Shown here in pieces: positions 23,507 to 31,921 of a stretch of DNA of 64,000 bases (the stretch's first letter is position 1; each line of letters starts with the position of its first letter). The DNA is taken from the NCBI RefSeq assembly GCF_029223485.1, contig NZ_JARHTP010000031.1, positions 20,003-84,002 of the forward strand, given 5' to 3'. The notes under the pieces are model-generated. The model saw nothing but the letters and a program-made list of their open reading frames with translations. It was not told where the DNA came from and did no database searches. The DNA is from Streptomyces coacervatus (GTDB lineage: Bacteria; Actinomycetota; Actinomycetes; Streptomycetales; Streptomycetaceae). A program made the translations under genes and the position numbers.

Positions 23507-23713
23507 TCAGCAGCAGCGGAATCCCTGCCGTGGATCCTCCTCCTGACGGTCCGTCCGCATCCGCTCGAACTCACGCCGGGACGGCACCTCCGCGTCCGGG
23601 TGGCCCTTTTGCAGATGCGCGACATAGCGGTCGTACGCCGACTCGTCCGTCAGCTCCCGCACATACCAGCGCACACCCCTAATCGCCCGGCGCAGCACTG
23701 CCGACGACCGCAC
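23507..23713 (-). CDS. YbdD/YjiX-family small protein, CstA partner
   Basis: A 68-residue basic protein with the family's W-x-Y-V-R...YDRYVAHLQ...HPD..VPSRREFER core and the terminal Cys-Cys. In E. coli, YbdD and YjiX accompany CstA and BtsT and are needed for pyruvate uptake. The GTG start overlaps the end of cstA by about 35 bases, indicating translational coupling. Confidence 0.9.
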   Translation of the reverse strand: MRSSAVLRRAIRGVRWYVRELTDESAYDRYVAHLQKGHPDAEVPSRREFERMRTDRQEEDPRQGFRCC

Positions 23714-25823
23714 GGCGCCCCTCCTCCCTCTCCTCCTGTGTCGGGATCAGCCCGGCCGGCGCGGTGATCCTCGACTCGACGTACGGCGACTCGCTCAGCG
23801 AGGAGAGGGCCGGGCGGCGGATGTGCCGGACGCAGACCCGCAGAGCGTCCGCGATCACCACGACGATCAGCACGGCCAGGACCGCCGTAAGGACGCCGTC
23901 CACCGTGGAGTTGGTGACCACGGTGTGCATGTCGTCCATGTTCTTGGCGGGCGGCAGCACCTTCCCGGCGTCGATGGCGTCCTGGAACACGGACCGCTGC
24001 TTGAAGAAGCCGACCTTCGGGTCGCTGGAGAACACCTTCTGGTAGCTGGCGGTCAGCGTCACGGTCGCGTCCCAGGCCAGCGGAATCCCGGTGATCCAGG
24101 CCCACTTGAGACGCCCGGACTTCACCAGCAGGGTCGTGCAGACCGCGAGCGCGACCGCGGCCAGCAGCTGGTTGGAGATGCCGAAGATCGGGAACAGCTG
24201 GTTGATGCCGCCGAGGGGTTCATGGACGCCGACCCACAGGAAGTACCCCCACAGTGCGCACACGATCCCGCTGGTGATGACCAGGCCCGGCTTCCAACTG
24301 ACGTTCTTGAACGGCCGGATGACGTTGCCCAGCATGTCCTGCAGCATGAACCGGCCCACCCGCGTACCGGCGTCCAGCGCGGTCAGGATGAACAGCGCCT
24401 CGAACATGATCGCGAAGTGGTACCAGAAGGCCCTCAGGCTCCCGCCGGTGACCTTGGAGAAGATCTCCGAGACGCCGATGGCGAGGGTGGGGGCGCCGCC
24501 GGTGCGGGAGAGGAGCGAGGACTCCTCGACGTTCTTCGCGGCCTGGGCGAGGTCGGCGGGGGAGATGTGGTAGCCCCAACTGCTCACCACCTGCGAGGCG
24601 TTCTGCACGGTGGTGCCGATCGCGCCCGCCGGTGCGTTCATCGCGAAGTACAGCCCCGGGTCGATGATGCTCGCCGCGACCAGCGCCATGATCGCGACCG
24701 ACGACTCCATCAGCATGGAGCCGTAGCCGATCATCCGGACCTGCGTCTCCTTCTGGATCATCTTGGGCGTCGTGCCGCTCGATATGAGCGAGTGGAAGCC
24801 GGACAGCGCCCCGCAGGCGATGGTGATGAAGACGAAGGGGAAGAGCGAGCCGGCGAAGACCGGGCCGTCGCCGCGCGAGGCGAAGTCCGTCACCGCGTCC
24901 ATCTTCAGCGTCGGCAGCGCGATGACCACGCCCAGCGCGAGCAGCGCGATGGTGCCGATCTTCATGAAGGTGGAGAGGTAGTCGCGCGGGGCGAGCAGCA
25001 TCCACACCGGCAGGATCGAGGCGATGAAGCCGTACGCCACCAGCCAGACGACCAGCGTCGAGGGCGCGAGGGTGAAGGCGTCCGCCCACGACGACTCGGC
25101 GACCCATCGGCCCGCCACCAGCGCGAGGAGCAGCAGGGCCACGCCGATGAGGGAGACCTCGGCGATCCGGCCGGGGCGAAGTACCCGTAGATAGAAGCCC
25201 ATCAGCAGGGCGATCGGGATCGTCATCGCGATGGAGAAGGTGCCCCAGGGCGAGGCGGCGAGCGCGTTGACGATGACCAGGGCCAGCACGCCGAGCAGGA
25301 TGATCATGATGGCGAAGGCGGCGATCAGCGCGGCGGCTCCGCCGAAGGGGCCGATCTCCTCGCGGGCCATCTGGCCGAGCGAACGCCCGTCCCTGCGTGT
25401 GGAGAAGAACAGCACCACCATGTCCTGCACGGCTCCGGCGAAGATCACCCCCGTGATGATCCAGATGGTGCCGGGCAGATAGCCCATCTGCGCCGCCAGG
25501 ACCGGGCCCACGAGGGGTCCGGCGCCGGCGATCGCCGCGAAGTGGTGGCCCAGCAGCACGCGGCGGTCGGTGGGGTGGAAGTCGATGCCGTTGTCGAGGC
25601 GTTCGGCCGGGGTGGCCCGGGTTCCGTCGACCTTGAGCACCTTGTACGCGATGAACTTCGCGTAGAAGCGGTAGGCGATGGCGTACGAGCCGAGGGCGGC
25701 GGCGACCATCCAGGCGGCCGAGACGTTCTCGCCCCGGGAGAGCGCGAGCACGGACCAGCCCGCCGCTCCGACCAGAGCGACGAGGGTCCAGATGACGATG
25801 GAGCGGACGTTCGCGGTACGCAC
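23679..25823 (-). CDS. cstA: Carbon starvation protein A family transporter
   Basis: A 714-residue polytopic protein of the CstA/BtsT family, peptide or pyruvate:proton symporters. The conserved segments GHHFAAIAGAGPLVGPVLAAQMGYLPGT (around residue 92) and GFHSLISSGTTPKM are present. The start is a GTG behind GGGAGG, and this ribosome site lies inside the 3' arm of a perfect 11-base-pair hairpin. The pairing with YbdD, and the MctP system just downstream, point to monocarboxylate scavenging. Confidence 0.92.
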   Translation of the reverse strand: MRTANVRSIVIWTLVALVGAAGWSVLALSRGENVSAAWMVAAALGSYAIAYRFYAKFIAYKVLKVDGTRATPAERLDNGIDFHPTDRRVLLGHHFAAIAGAGPLVGPVLAAQMGYLPGTIWIITGVIFAGAVQDMVVLFFSTRRDGRSLGQMAREEIGPFGGAAALIAAFAIMIILLGVLALVIVNALAASPWGTFSIAMTIPIALLMGFYLRVLRPGRIAEVSLIGVALLLLALVAGRWVAESSWADAFTLAPSTLVVWLVAYGFIASILPVWMLLAPRDYLSTFMKIGTIALLALGVVIALPTLKMDAVTDFASRGDGPVFAGSLFPFVFITIACGALSGFHSLISSGTTPKMIQKETQVRMIGYGSMLMESSVAIMALVAASIIDPGLYFAMNAPAGAIGTTVQNASQVVSSWGYHISPADLAQAAKNVEESSLLSRTGGAPTLAIGVSEIFSKVTGGSLRAFWYHFAIMFEALFILTALDAGTRVGRFMLQDMLGNVIRPFKNVSWKPGLVITSGIVCALWGYFLWVGVHEPLGGINQLFPIFGISNQLLAAVALAVCTTLLVKSGRLKWAWITGIPLAWDATVTLTASYQKVFSSDPKVGFFKQRSVFQDAIDAGKVLPPAKNMDDMHTVVTNSTVDGVLTAVLAVLIVVVIADALRVCVRHIRRPALSSLSESPYVESRITAPAGLIPTQEEREEGRRAVVGSAAPGD

Positions 25824-25827
25824 GAGG

Positions 25828-25861
25828 CGGTCCTCCCGTCCAGACGGAGTCGGGAGGACCG
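25828..25861 (-). promoter_or_regulatory. Hairpin that buries the cstA ribosome-binding site
   Basis: CGGTCCTCCCG and CGGGAGGACCG form a perfect 11-base-pair stem with a 12-base loop. In the mRNA the 3' arm contains the GGGAGG ribosome site and ends four bases before the GTG. Confidence 0.6.
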
Positions 25862-25924
25862 TAGAACAGGAGCGGGAGTTGCGCTAGGGCGCTCCGCTGG
25901 GGTGTGCGTTGGGGTTGTTTTTAT

Positions 25925-25976
25925 CTGCGGCGCCGTTGGGGCTGGTCGCGCAGTTCCCCGCGCCCCTTCAGGGCGC
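25925..25976 (+). repeat. Streptomyces intergenic repeat, copy 4 (cleanest copy)
   Basis: CTGCGGCGCCGTTGGGGCTG continues as GTCGCGCAGTTCCCCGCGCC and CCTTCAGGGCGC. It ends one base before the dasR stop codon. Confidence 0.8.
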
Positions 25977-26741
25977 TCAGTCCGCCGGGCGCTTCAGGCG
26001 CGCCACGAACTTGTAGCGGTCCCCCCGGTACACCGACCGCACCCACTCCACCGGCTCCCCGGTCTTGTCGAAGGAGTGCCGGGAGAGCATCAGCATTGGC
26101 AGGCCCACGTCCGTGCCGAGCAGGCCCGCCTCGCGTGGGGTGGCCAGGGAGGTCTCGATGGTCTCCTCGGCCTCGGCGAGATGGACGTCGTAGACCTCGG
26201 CCAACGCCGTGTAGAGGGACGTGTACTTGACGAGCGATCTGCGCAGCGCGGGAAAGCGCTTCGCGCTCAGATGGGTCGTCTCGATGGCCATCGGCTCGGC
26301 GTTGGCCATACGGAGGCGTTCGATACGGAGCACCCGGCCGCCGGCCGTGATGTCGAGGAGCTCGGCGAGGCGGTCGTCGGCGGTGATGTAGCCGATGTCC
26401 AGCAGCTGCGAGGTGGGTTCCAGGCCCTGGGCGCGCATGTCCTCGGTGTACGAGGTGAGTTGGAGTGCCTGGGAGACCTTCGGCTTGGCGACGAAGGTGC
26501 CCTTGCCCTGGATGCGTTCGAGGCGGCCCTCGACGACCAGCTCCTGCAGCGCCTGCCGCACCGTTGTGCGCGAGGTGTCGAACTCGGCGGCGAGGGTGCG
26601 CTCGGGCGGTACCGGAGTGCCGGGCGACTGCGTCTCCGTCATGTCGAGCAGGTGCTTCTTCAGGCGGTAGTACTTGGGCACGCGCGCCGTACGGACACTT
26701 GCCCCGCCCTCGTTCTCCGCACTGCTGACCTCGGTGCTCAT
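25977..26741 (-). CDS. dasR: GntR/HutC-family global regulator DasR
   Basis: A 254-residue repressor nearly identical to S. coelicolor DasR. It controls GlcNAc/chitin uptake and links nutrient state to development and antibiotic production; glucosamine-6-phosphate releases it from DNA. The winged helix is at about residues 20-90 (PPERTLAAEFDTSRTTVRQAL), and the C-terminal UTRA domain starts near 105. It is divergent from dasA, with several dre operators between them, including two close to its own start, so autoregulation is likely. Confidence 0.98.
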   Translation of the reverse strand: MSTEVSSAENEGGASVRTARVPKYYRLKKHLLDMTETQSPGTPVPPERTLAAEFDTSRTTVRQALQELVVEGRLERIQGKGTFVAKPKVSQALQLTSYTEDMRAQGLEPTSQLLDIGYITADDRLAELLDITAGGRVLRIERLRMANAEPMAIETTHLSAKRFPALRRSLVKYTSLYTALAEVYDVHLAEAEETIETSLATPREAGLLGTDVGLPMLMLSRHSFDKTGEPVEWVRSVYRGDRYKFVARLKRPAD

Positions 26742-26808
26742 GCTCTGCCTTCCCGGCTCCGGATGGGGCTCACTTCGTGATCCCTTCTGTATACCGTCGC
26801 CACCTCTC

Positions 26809-26824
26809 CTGGTCTAGTCCACAG
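26809..26824. promoter_or_regulatory. DasR operator (dre) near dasR
   Basis: CTGGTCTAGTCCACAG closely matches the dre consensus ACTGGTCTAGACCACT. It lies about 70 bases upstream of the dasR start. Confidence 0.75.
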
Positions 26825-26829
26825 ATCCA

Positions 26830-26845
26830 AGTGGTCTAGCGGAAG
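26830..26845. promoter_or_regulatory. Weaker dre-like half site
   Basis: AGTGGTCTAGCGGAAG keeps the left half and centre of the dre site but loses the right half. It lies six bases after the previous site. Confidence 0.45.
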
Positions 26846-26942
26846 ACAGTACTCCTGCGCCGCTGTTTTCGCTGCCTTCTTACTTAAAGGTTCCTGCATA
26901 TGTAGCTCGCATAACAGCTGGTCAGGGCTGTTTCCGGGACCC

Positions 26943-26971
26943 TTGACAGGCTCCCTGGTCTGGTCCAAGCT
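26943..26971 (+). promoter_or_regulatory. Probable dasA promoter, spanned by a dre site
   Basis: TTGACA (26943-26948) and CAAGCT (26966-26971) are 17 bases apart. A dre-like site occupies the spacer, so bound DasR would block RNA polymerase. Confidence 0.5.
26954..26969. promoter_or_regulatory. dre site inside the dasA promoter
   Basis: CCTGGTCTGGTCCAAG differs from the dre consensus mainly at the central TAG. It lies between the dasA -35 and -10. Confidence 0.6.
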
Positions 26972-26977
26972 CCCGGT

Positions 26978-27006
26978 ACTGGTCTACACCATTGGTCCAG
27001 GTCCCA
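26978..27006. promoter_or_regulatory. Two overlapping dre sites upstream of dasA
   Basis: ACTGGTCTACACCATT (26978-26993) is a strong dre match. ATTGGTCCAGGTCCCA (26991-27006) overlaps it by three bases and is weaker. Both lie just downstream of the dasA -10, 45-70 bases before the start codon. Confidence 0.75.
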
Positions 27007-27048
27007 GCTCCATGGGCGGGGGGTGTGGGCATCCCTGAGGAGGGTGGC

Positions 27049-28332
27049 GTGAAGCGCAAGCTGATAGCCGCGATCGGTATCGCGGGCATGATGGTCTCCA
27101 TCGCGGCGTGTGGCGGCAGCGACGGCAAGGGTTCTTCCAGCAGCGGCGCGGACGCCAAGGAGCTGACCGTCTGGCTCACCGTCGACGCCCAGAACAACTG
27201 GCCGAACCTGGTGAAGGCCGCCGACGCGGCCGTCCAGAAGAAGCACCCCGGCATCAAGATCAACCACGAGTACTACGGCTGGCCGGACAAGAACACCAAG
27301 CTCGACGCGGTCCTCGCCACCGACAAGGCCCCCGACGTGGTCGAGATGGGCAACACCGAGATGCTCGGCTACATGGTCAAGGGCGCCTTCGCCCCCGTCG
27401 ACGCCTCGAAGTTCACCAACTCCGCCGCCTGGCTCGACGGCCTCAAGGCCTCGGTGACGTACGACGGCAAGACCTACGGCGTCCCGTACTACGCGGGCGG
27501 CCGTGTCGCCAACTGGCGCAAGGACGTGTTCGCCGCGGCCGGCGTCAAGTCCACGCCCAAGACCTACGCCGAGCTCACCGCCGCCCTGGACAAGGTCCAG
27601 AAGAAGGAGGGCGACAAGTTCAGCGCCTGGTACCAGCCCACCCGTGACTGGTACGCGGCCATGTCCTTCGTCTACGACGCCGGCGGCTCCATCGCCCAGG
27701 AATCGGGCGGCCAGTGGAAGGCGAGCCTCTCCTCGCCGGAGTCCATCAAGGGCCTCACCGAGTTCAAGAACGTCGTCGACAAGTACATGCACGGCGACAA
27801 GACCAAGGACGAGTCCGACCGTTACATCGTCTACGGCCAGGGCAAGTCCGGCATGATCTTCGGCGCGGCCTGGGAGGGCGCGACCTCCGCCGACCCGAAG
27901 AACGACAAGACCGGCAAGCTCAAGAACAACCTCGAGAACTTCGTGATGCCGGGTCCGTCCGGCAAGAACCTGCCCGTCTTCCTGGGCGGCAGCGACCTCG
28001 CGATCCCGGTCAAGTCCAAGGCGCAGGCCGTCGCCGCCGAGTGGATCAACGCGTTCACCGGCCCCTCCGGCCAGAAGGGTCTGATGGCCAAGGGCAACCT
28101 GCCCAACAACAAGACCGACCTCGCGACCCTGAAGAACGACCCCGCGACGGCGGTCCCGGCCACCGCGGCCGAGTCCAACTGGTTCGTCCCGATGGCCCCG
28201 GGCTGGGGCCAGGTCGAGAAGGCCCAGATCCTGCAGACCATGCTGCAGAACATCGGCACCGGCAAGGAGTCGGTGGCGGCCGCCGCAAAGGAAGCGGACG
28301 CCGCGATCGACAAGGTCATCAACACCAAGTGA
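27049..28332 (+). CDS. dasA: N,N'-diacetylchitobiose ABC transporter, lipoprotein DasA
   Basis: A 427-residue solute-binding lipoprotein (family 1 sugar-binding) that captures chitobiose for uptake. The signal peptide ends in lipobox IAAC, followed by a Gly/Ser linker. The GTG at 27049 (VKRKLIAAIG) follows GAGGAGGG; the ORF is open upstream, but that part lies in the dre region. A long hairpin separates it from dasB, probably allowing more binding protein than permease. Confidence 0.97.
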   Translation: MKRKLIAAIGIAGMMVSIAACGGSDGKGSSSSGADAKELTVWLTVDAQNNWPNLVKAADAAVQKKHPGIKINHEYYGWPDKNTKLDAVLATDKAPDVVEMGNTEMLGYMVKGAFAPVDASKFTNSAAWLDGLKASVTYDGKTYGVPYYAGGRVANWRKDVFAAAGVKSTPKTYAELTAALDKVQKKEGDKFSAWYQPTRDWYAAMSFVYDAGGSIAQESGGQWKASLSSPESIKGLTEFKNVVDKYMHGDKTKDESDRYIVYGQGKSGMIFGAAWEGATSADPKNDKTGKLKNNLENFVMPGPSGKNLPVFLGGSDLAIPVKSKAQAVAAEWINAFTGPSGQKGLMAKGNLPNNKTDLATLKNDPATAVPATAAESNWFVPMAPGWGQVEKAQILQTMLQNIGTGKESVAAAAKEADAAIDKVINTK

Positions 28333-28338
28333 CCTGAC

Positions 28339-28366
28339 GCGGGGTTCCGCCCGGGCGGAACCCCGC
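28339..28366 (+). terminator. Intercistronic hairpin between dasA and dasB
   Basis: GCGGGGTTCCGCC and GGCGGAACCCCGC form a perfect 13-base-pair stem with only CG between. It sits seven bases after the dasA stop and may act as an attenuator or mRNA-stabilising structure. Confidence 0.7.
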
Positions 28367-28421
28367 CGTCCGTACGACCTGTGCGACCTGTAAGACCTGA
28401 GGGACCGCTGAGGAGCGCGCG

Positions 28422-29411
28422 ATGAGTGCCGCAGACACGACCACCCCCGCCAAGGTGCCGCCGCAGCGGCATGCGCCGCCACCCGTGCCGGTCGCCAAGA
28501 ACCCACGCAGAGCCCGGACTTCGGGCGGCGCGGCCACGCCCTGGCTGCTGCTCGCCCCCTGTCTGCTGATCCTGGCGCTGGTCCTCGGCTATCCGCTGGT
28601 CCGCCTGGTCACCCTCTCCTTCCAGAAGTTCGGGCAGTCCCAGCTGTGGGGCTTCCTGCCGGCCGAGTGGGTCGGGTTCGACAACTTCACCGGGGTGCTG
28701 GGCGACGGCGAGTTCTGGCAGGTCGTGGTCCGCACGATCGTCTTCGCGGCCGGATCGGTCATCTTCACGATGGTGCTCGGCATGCTGATCGCGCTGCTCC
28801 TCCAGCGGGTCTCCGGCTGGATGAAGACGCTGGTCAACATCGTGCTGGTGGCCAGCTGGGGCATGCCGATCATCGTCGCCACCACGGTCTTCAAGTGGCT
28901 GTTCGACGCCGACTACGGCATCCTCAACGCGCTGCTCAGCAAGCTGCCCGGCGTGGACCTGATCGGCCACAACTGGTTCGCGAGCGGACCGCAGGGCCTT
29001 GCCGTGATCATGCTGCTGGTGGTCTGGGGAGCCGTCCCCTTCGTCGTCATCACGCTCAGCGCCGGCCTCACCCAGGTCCCGGCGGAGCTGGAGGAGGCGG
29101 CGCGGCTGGACGGCGCGGGCTCCTGGGGCGTGTTCCGTTACGTCACCCTGCCCATCCTCAAGCCGATCATCGTGATGCTGACGACCCTGTCGGTCATCTG
29201 GGACATGGGCGTCTTCCCGCAGGTCTTCGTGATGCGAAACGGCCATCCCGAGGCGGAGTTCCAGCTCCTGACCACCTACTCCTACGACCGTGCCTTCGTG
29301 GTCAACGACTATGCGCAGGGTTCGGCGATCGCCCTGATCACCGTCGTACTGCTGCTCGGTGTGGTCGCCGTGTACATGCGGCAGATGCTGAAGATCGGAG
29401 AGGTCGAATGA
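28422..29411 (+). CDS. dasB: Chitobiose ABC transporter permease DasB
   Basis: A 329-residue inner-membrane permease with six main helices. The ATPase-docking EAA motif is ELEEAARLDGAGSWGVFRYVTLPIL (about residues 220-245). It pairs with DasC. The stop overlaps the dasC start (ATGA). No ATPase gene is nearby; in Streptomyces such sugar transporters share the MsiK ATPase encoded elsewhere. Confidence 0.96.
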   Translation: MSAADTTTPAKVPPQRHAPPPVPVAKNPRRARTSGGAATPWLLLAPCLLILALVLGYPLVRLVTLSFQKFGQSQLWGFLPAEWVGFDNFTGVLGDGEFWQVVVRTIVFAAGSVIFTMVLGMLIALLLQRVSGWMKTLVNIVLVASWGMPIIVATTVFKWLFDADYGILNALLSKLPGVDLIGHNWFASGPQGLAVIMLLVVWGAVPFVVITLSAGLTQVPAELEEAARLDGAGSWGVFRYVTLPILKPIIVMLTTLSVIWDMGVFPQVFVMRNGHPEAEFQLLTTYSYDRAFVVNDYAQGSAIALITVVLLLGVVAVYMRQMLKIGEVE

Positions 29412-30271
29412 CCGTCATGAACGCCGTGGCGACGACGGGAGGCACCTCGCGGCCCCGGAAGTCCAAGCTCGGCTGGAACCTCCTCGGCCTCCTCGTCTTC
29501 CTGACCGCCGGCTTCCCGGTCTACTGGATGCTCAACACGGCCATCAAACCGGCCAAGGACACCATCGACCCCGACCCGAGCCTCTTCCCGACCGGCTTCA
29601 CGCTCGACAACTTCCGCCGGGCGCTGGCCATCGCGGACTTCTGGGGTCCCGTCGGCCGCAGCCTGATCGTCTCCCTCTCGGTCGTGGCGATCGGCATCGT
29701 CGTCGGCATGCTGGCGGCGCTCGCCATCTCCCGGTTCGCCTTCCGTGGCCGCAAGATCGTGATCGTCGGCATCCTCGCGGTCCAGATGGTCCCGCTGGTC
29801 GCCATGATCATTCCGATCTTCCTGCTCCTGAACGACCTGGAGCAGTACGACAAGCTCTCGGGCCTGATCATCACCTACCTGACCTTCATCCTCCCCTTCA
29901 CGGTGTGGACGCTGCGCGGCTTCATCGTCAACATCCCGAAGGAGCTGGAGGAGGCGGCGATGGTCGACGGCTGCAGCCGGACCGGCGCCTTCATCAGGGT
30001 CGTCTTCCCGTTGTTGGCCCCCGGCATGGTCGCCACATCCGTGTACGGCTTCATCCAGGCCTGGAACGAATACCTCTACGCCCTGATGCTCCTCAGCCAG
30101 AAGAACCAGACCGCGACCGTCTGGCTCGGCAACTTCACCACCAAGCACGGCACCGAATACGCCCCGATGATGGCCGGAGCCACGATGATGGCCGTGCCGA
30201 TCGTCGCCCTGTTCCTGCTCGTCCAGCGCAAGATGGCCGCGGGCCTGACCGCCGGCGCAGTGAAGGGATAA
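29408..30271 (+). CDS. dasC: Chitobiose ABC transporter permease DasC
   Basis: A 287-residue permease with the EAA loop ELEEAAMVDGCSRTGAFIRVVFPLL. The ATG at 29408 overlaps the dasB stop; a second ATG three codons later is also possible. dasD begins 10 bases after its stop. Confidence 0.96.
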   Translation: MTVMNAVATTGGTSRPRKSKLGWNLLGLLVFLTAGFPVYWMLNTAIKPAKDTIDPDPSLFPTGFTLDNFRRALAIADFWGPVGRSLIVSLSVVAIGIVVGMLAALAISRFAFRGRKIVIVGILAVQMVPLVAMIIPIFLLLNDLEQYDKLSGLIITYLTFILPFTVWTLRGFIVNIPKELEEAAMVDGCSRTGAFIRVVFPLLAPGMVATSVYGFIQAWNEYLYALMLLSQKNQTATVWLGNFTTKHGTEYAPMMAGATMMAVPIVALFLLVQRKMAAGLTAGAVKG

Positions 30272-30280
30272 CGCCACCCG

Positions 30281-31786
30281 ATGACGACAATCGCCAGCGG
30301 CACCACTGCATCTCATTGGGAAAGGGGCCTGACGCGCGATGCCCTCACGGTCCTCCAGCCCGGCTTCACCGGCACCACCGCCCCCGACTGGCTGCTGCGC
30401 CGCCTCGGTGAAGGCCTCGCCTCGGTCGGCCTCTTCGGCCGCAACATCGCCTCCCCCGAACAACTGTCGGTCCTGACCGCCCAGTTGCGGGCGGAGCGGG
30501 ACGACGTTCTGGTCGCCATCGACGAGGAGGGCGGGGATGTGACCCGCCTGGAGGTCCGCACCGGCTCCTCCTTCCCCGGCAACAACGCGCTGGGCGCGGT
30601 GGACGACGTGGAACTGACAAGGGAGGTGGCAGCGGAACTCGGCCGCCGCCTCGCGGCCTGTGGCGTCAACCTCAACTGGGCCCCGTCGGCCGACGTGAAC
30701 TCCAACCCGTCCAACCCCGTGATCGGCGTACGCTCCTTCGGCGCCGACACCGCCCTGGTCGCCCGGCACACGGCGGCCTATGTCACCGGCCTCCAGTCGT
30801 CCGGAGTGGCGGCCTGCACCAAGCACTTCCCCGGCCATGGCGACACGGCCGTCGACTCCCACCACGCCCTGCCCCGCATCGACGTGGAGGCGGCGGTACT
30901 GGAGTCCCGCGAACTGTCCCCGTTCCGCGCGGCCATCGCCGCGGGCACCCGCGCCGTGATGAGCGCCCACATCCTGGTCCCGGCCCTGGACCAGGACCAC
31001 CCGGCGACCCTCTCGCCCACGATCCTCACCGACCTCCTCCGCGGCGACCTCGGCTACGACGGCCTCATCGTCACCGACGGCATGGAAATGCAGGCCATCG
31101 CCGGTACCTACGGCATCGAGCGGGGCAGCGTCCTCGCCGTGGCCGCCGGTGCCGACGCGATCTGCGTGGGCGGCGGCCTCGCCGACGACGAGACCGTACG
31201 ACGCCTGCGCGACGCCCTGGTCTCGGCGGTCCGCACCGGCGAACTGCCCGAGGAACGCCTGGCGGACGCGGCGGAGCGGGTCCGGGCACTGGCCCGCTGG
31301 ACGGCAGCCGCGGGAGCAGCCGACGCGGAGCCCACGCCCGACGGCGAGGTGGGCCTCCGCGCGGCCCGCCGCGCCCTGAGGCTGACGAGCGCCGAGCCCT
31401 TCACCCCCCTCACCGAACCGCCCTACGTCGCCGCCTTCACCCCCGTCGCCAACATCGCGGTCGGCGACGAGACCCCCTGGGGCGTCGCAGCGGAACTCTT
31501 CCGCCTCCTCCCCGGCACGGAAACGGGCAGCTTCACCGGCGACTCCGCGGGCCTCGCAGCCCTGGCTGCGGCCGGCCCCCGCCGCATCGTGGCCGTGGTC
31601 CGCGACGAACACCGCCACCCCTGGATGGCAGCCGCCGTCGACACCCTGCTGGCGGCCCGCCCGAACACGATCGTGGTCGAGATGGGCCTCCCTCAGGCGA
31701 CCCCTCGCGGAGCCCTGCACATCGCGACGCACGGTGCGGCCCGGGTGTGCGGGCGAGCAGCGGCGGAGGTCATTGCGGGGCAGTAG
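30281..31786 (+). CDS. dasD: Beta-N-acetylglucosaminidase, glycoside hydrolase family 3 (DasD)
   Basis: A 501-residue GH3 enzyme expected to cleave imported chitobiose to GlcNAc in the cytoplasm; no signal peptide is seen. The NagZ-type catalytic loop KHFPGHGDTAVDSHHALP (about residue 185) carries the His/Asp acid-base pair, and the nucleophile Asp is in IVTDGMEM (about 267). A second alpha/beta domain of about 150 residues follows. As the last gene of dasABCD it is followed by a very strong terminator. Confidence 0.93.
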   Translation: MTTIASGTTASHWERGLTRDALTVLQPGFTGTTAPDWLLRRLGEGLASVGLFGRNIASPEQLSVLTAQLRAERDDVLVAIDEEGGDVTRLEVRTGSSFPGNNALGAVDDVELTREVAAELGRRLAACGVNLNWAPSADVNSNPSNPVIGVRSFGADTALVARHTAAYVTGLQSSGVAACTKHFPGHGDTAVDSHHALPRIDVEAAVLESRELSPFRAAIAAGTRAVMSAHILVPALDQDHPATLSPTILTDLLRGDLGYDGLIVTDGMEMQAIAGTYGIERGSVLAVAAGADAICVGGGLADDETVRRLRDALVSAVRTGELPEERLADAAERVRALARWTAAAGAADAEPTPDGEVGLRAARRALRLTSAEPFTPLTEPPYVAAFTPVANIAVGDETPWGVAAELFRLLPGTETGSFTGDSAGLAALAAAGPRRIVAVVRDEHRHPWMAAAVDTLLAARPNTIVVEMGLPQATPRGALHIATHGAARVCGRAAAEVIAGQ

Positions 31787-31791
31787 TCCCT

Positions 31792-31843
31792 ACGGCACAG
31801 CAGGCGCCGGCCCCTTGAAAGGGGCCGGCGCCTGCTGTGCCGT
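31792..31843. terminator. Bidirectional terminator between dasD and nagB
   Basis: ACGGCACAGCAGGCGCCGGC continuing CCCTT pairs perfectly with its reverse complement over 25 bases; the innermost loop is TTGAAA-like. It lies between convergent genes. Confidence 0.9.
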
Positions 31844-31891
31844 TAAGGGGCGCGGGGAACTGCGCGAGCAACCCACCACGACCTGCAGCCC
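31843..31891 (-). repeat. Streptomyces intergenic repeat, copy 5 (inverted)
   Basis: TTAAGGGGCGCGGGGAACTG followed by CGCGAGCAACCCACCACGAC and CTGCAG is the reverse complement of the repeat seen at 12132 and 43647. It abuts the dasD/nagB terminator. Confidence 0.8.
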
Positions 31892-31921
31892 GAAGACAAC
31901 AGCACCCGGCAGACGAGACCG

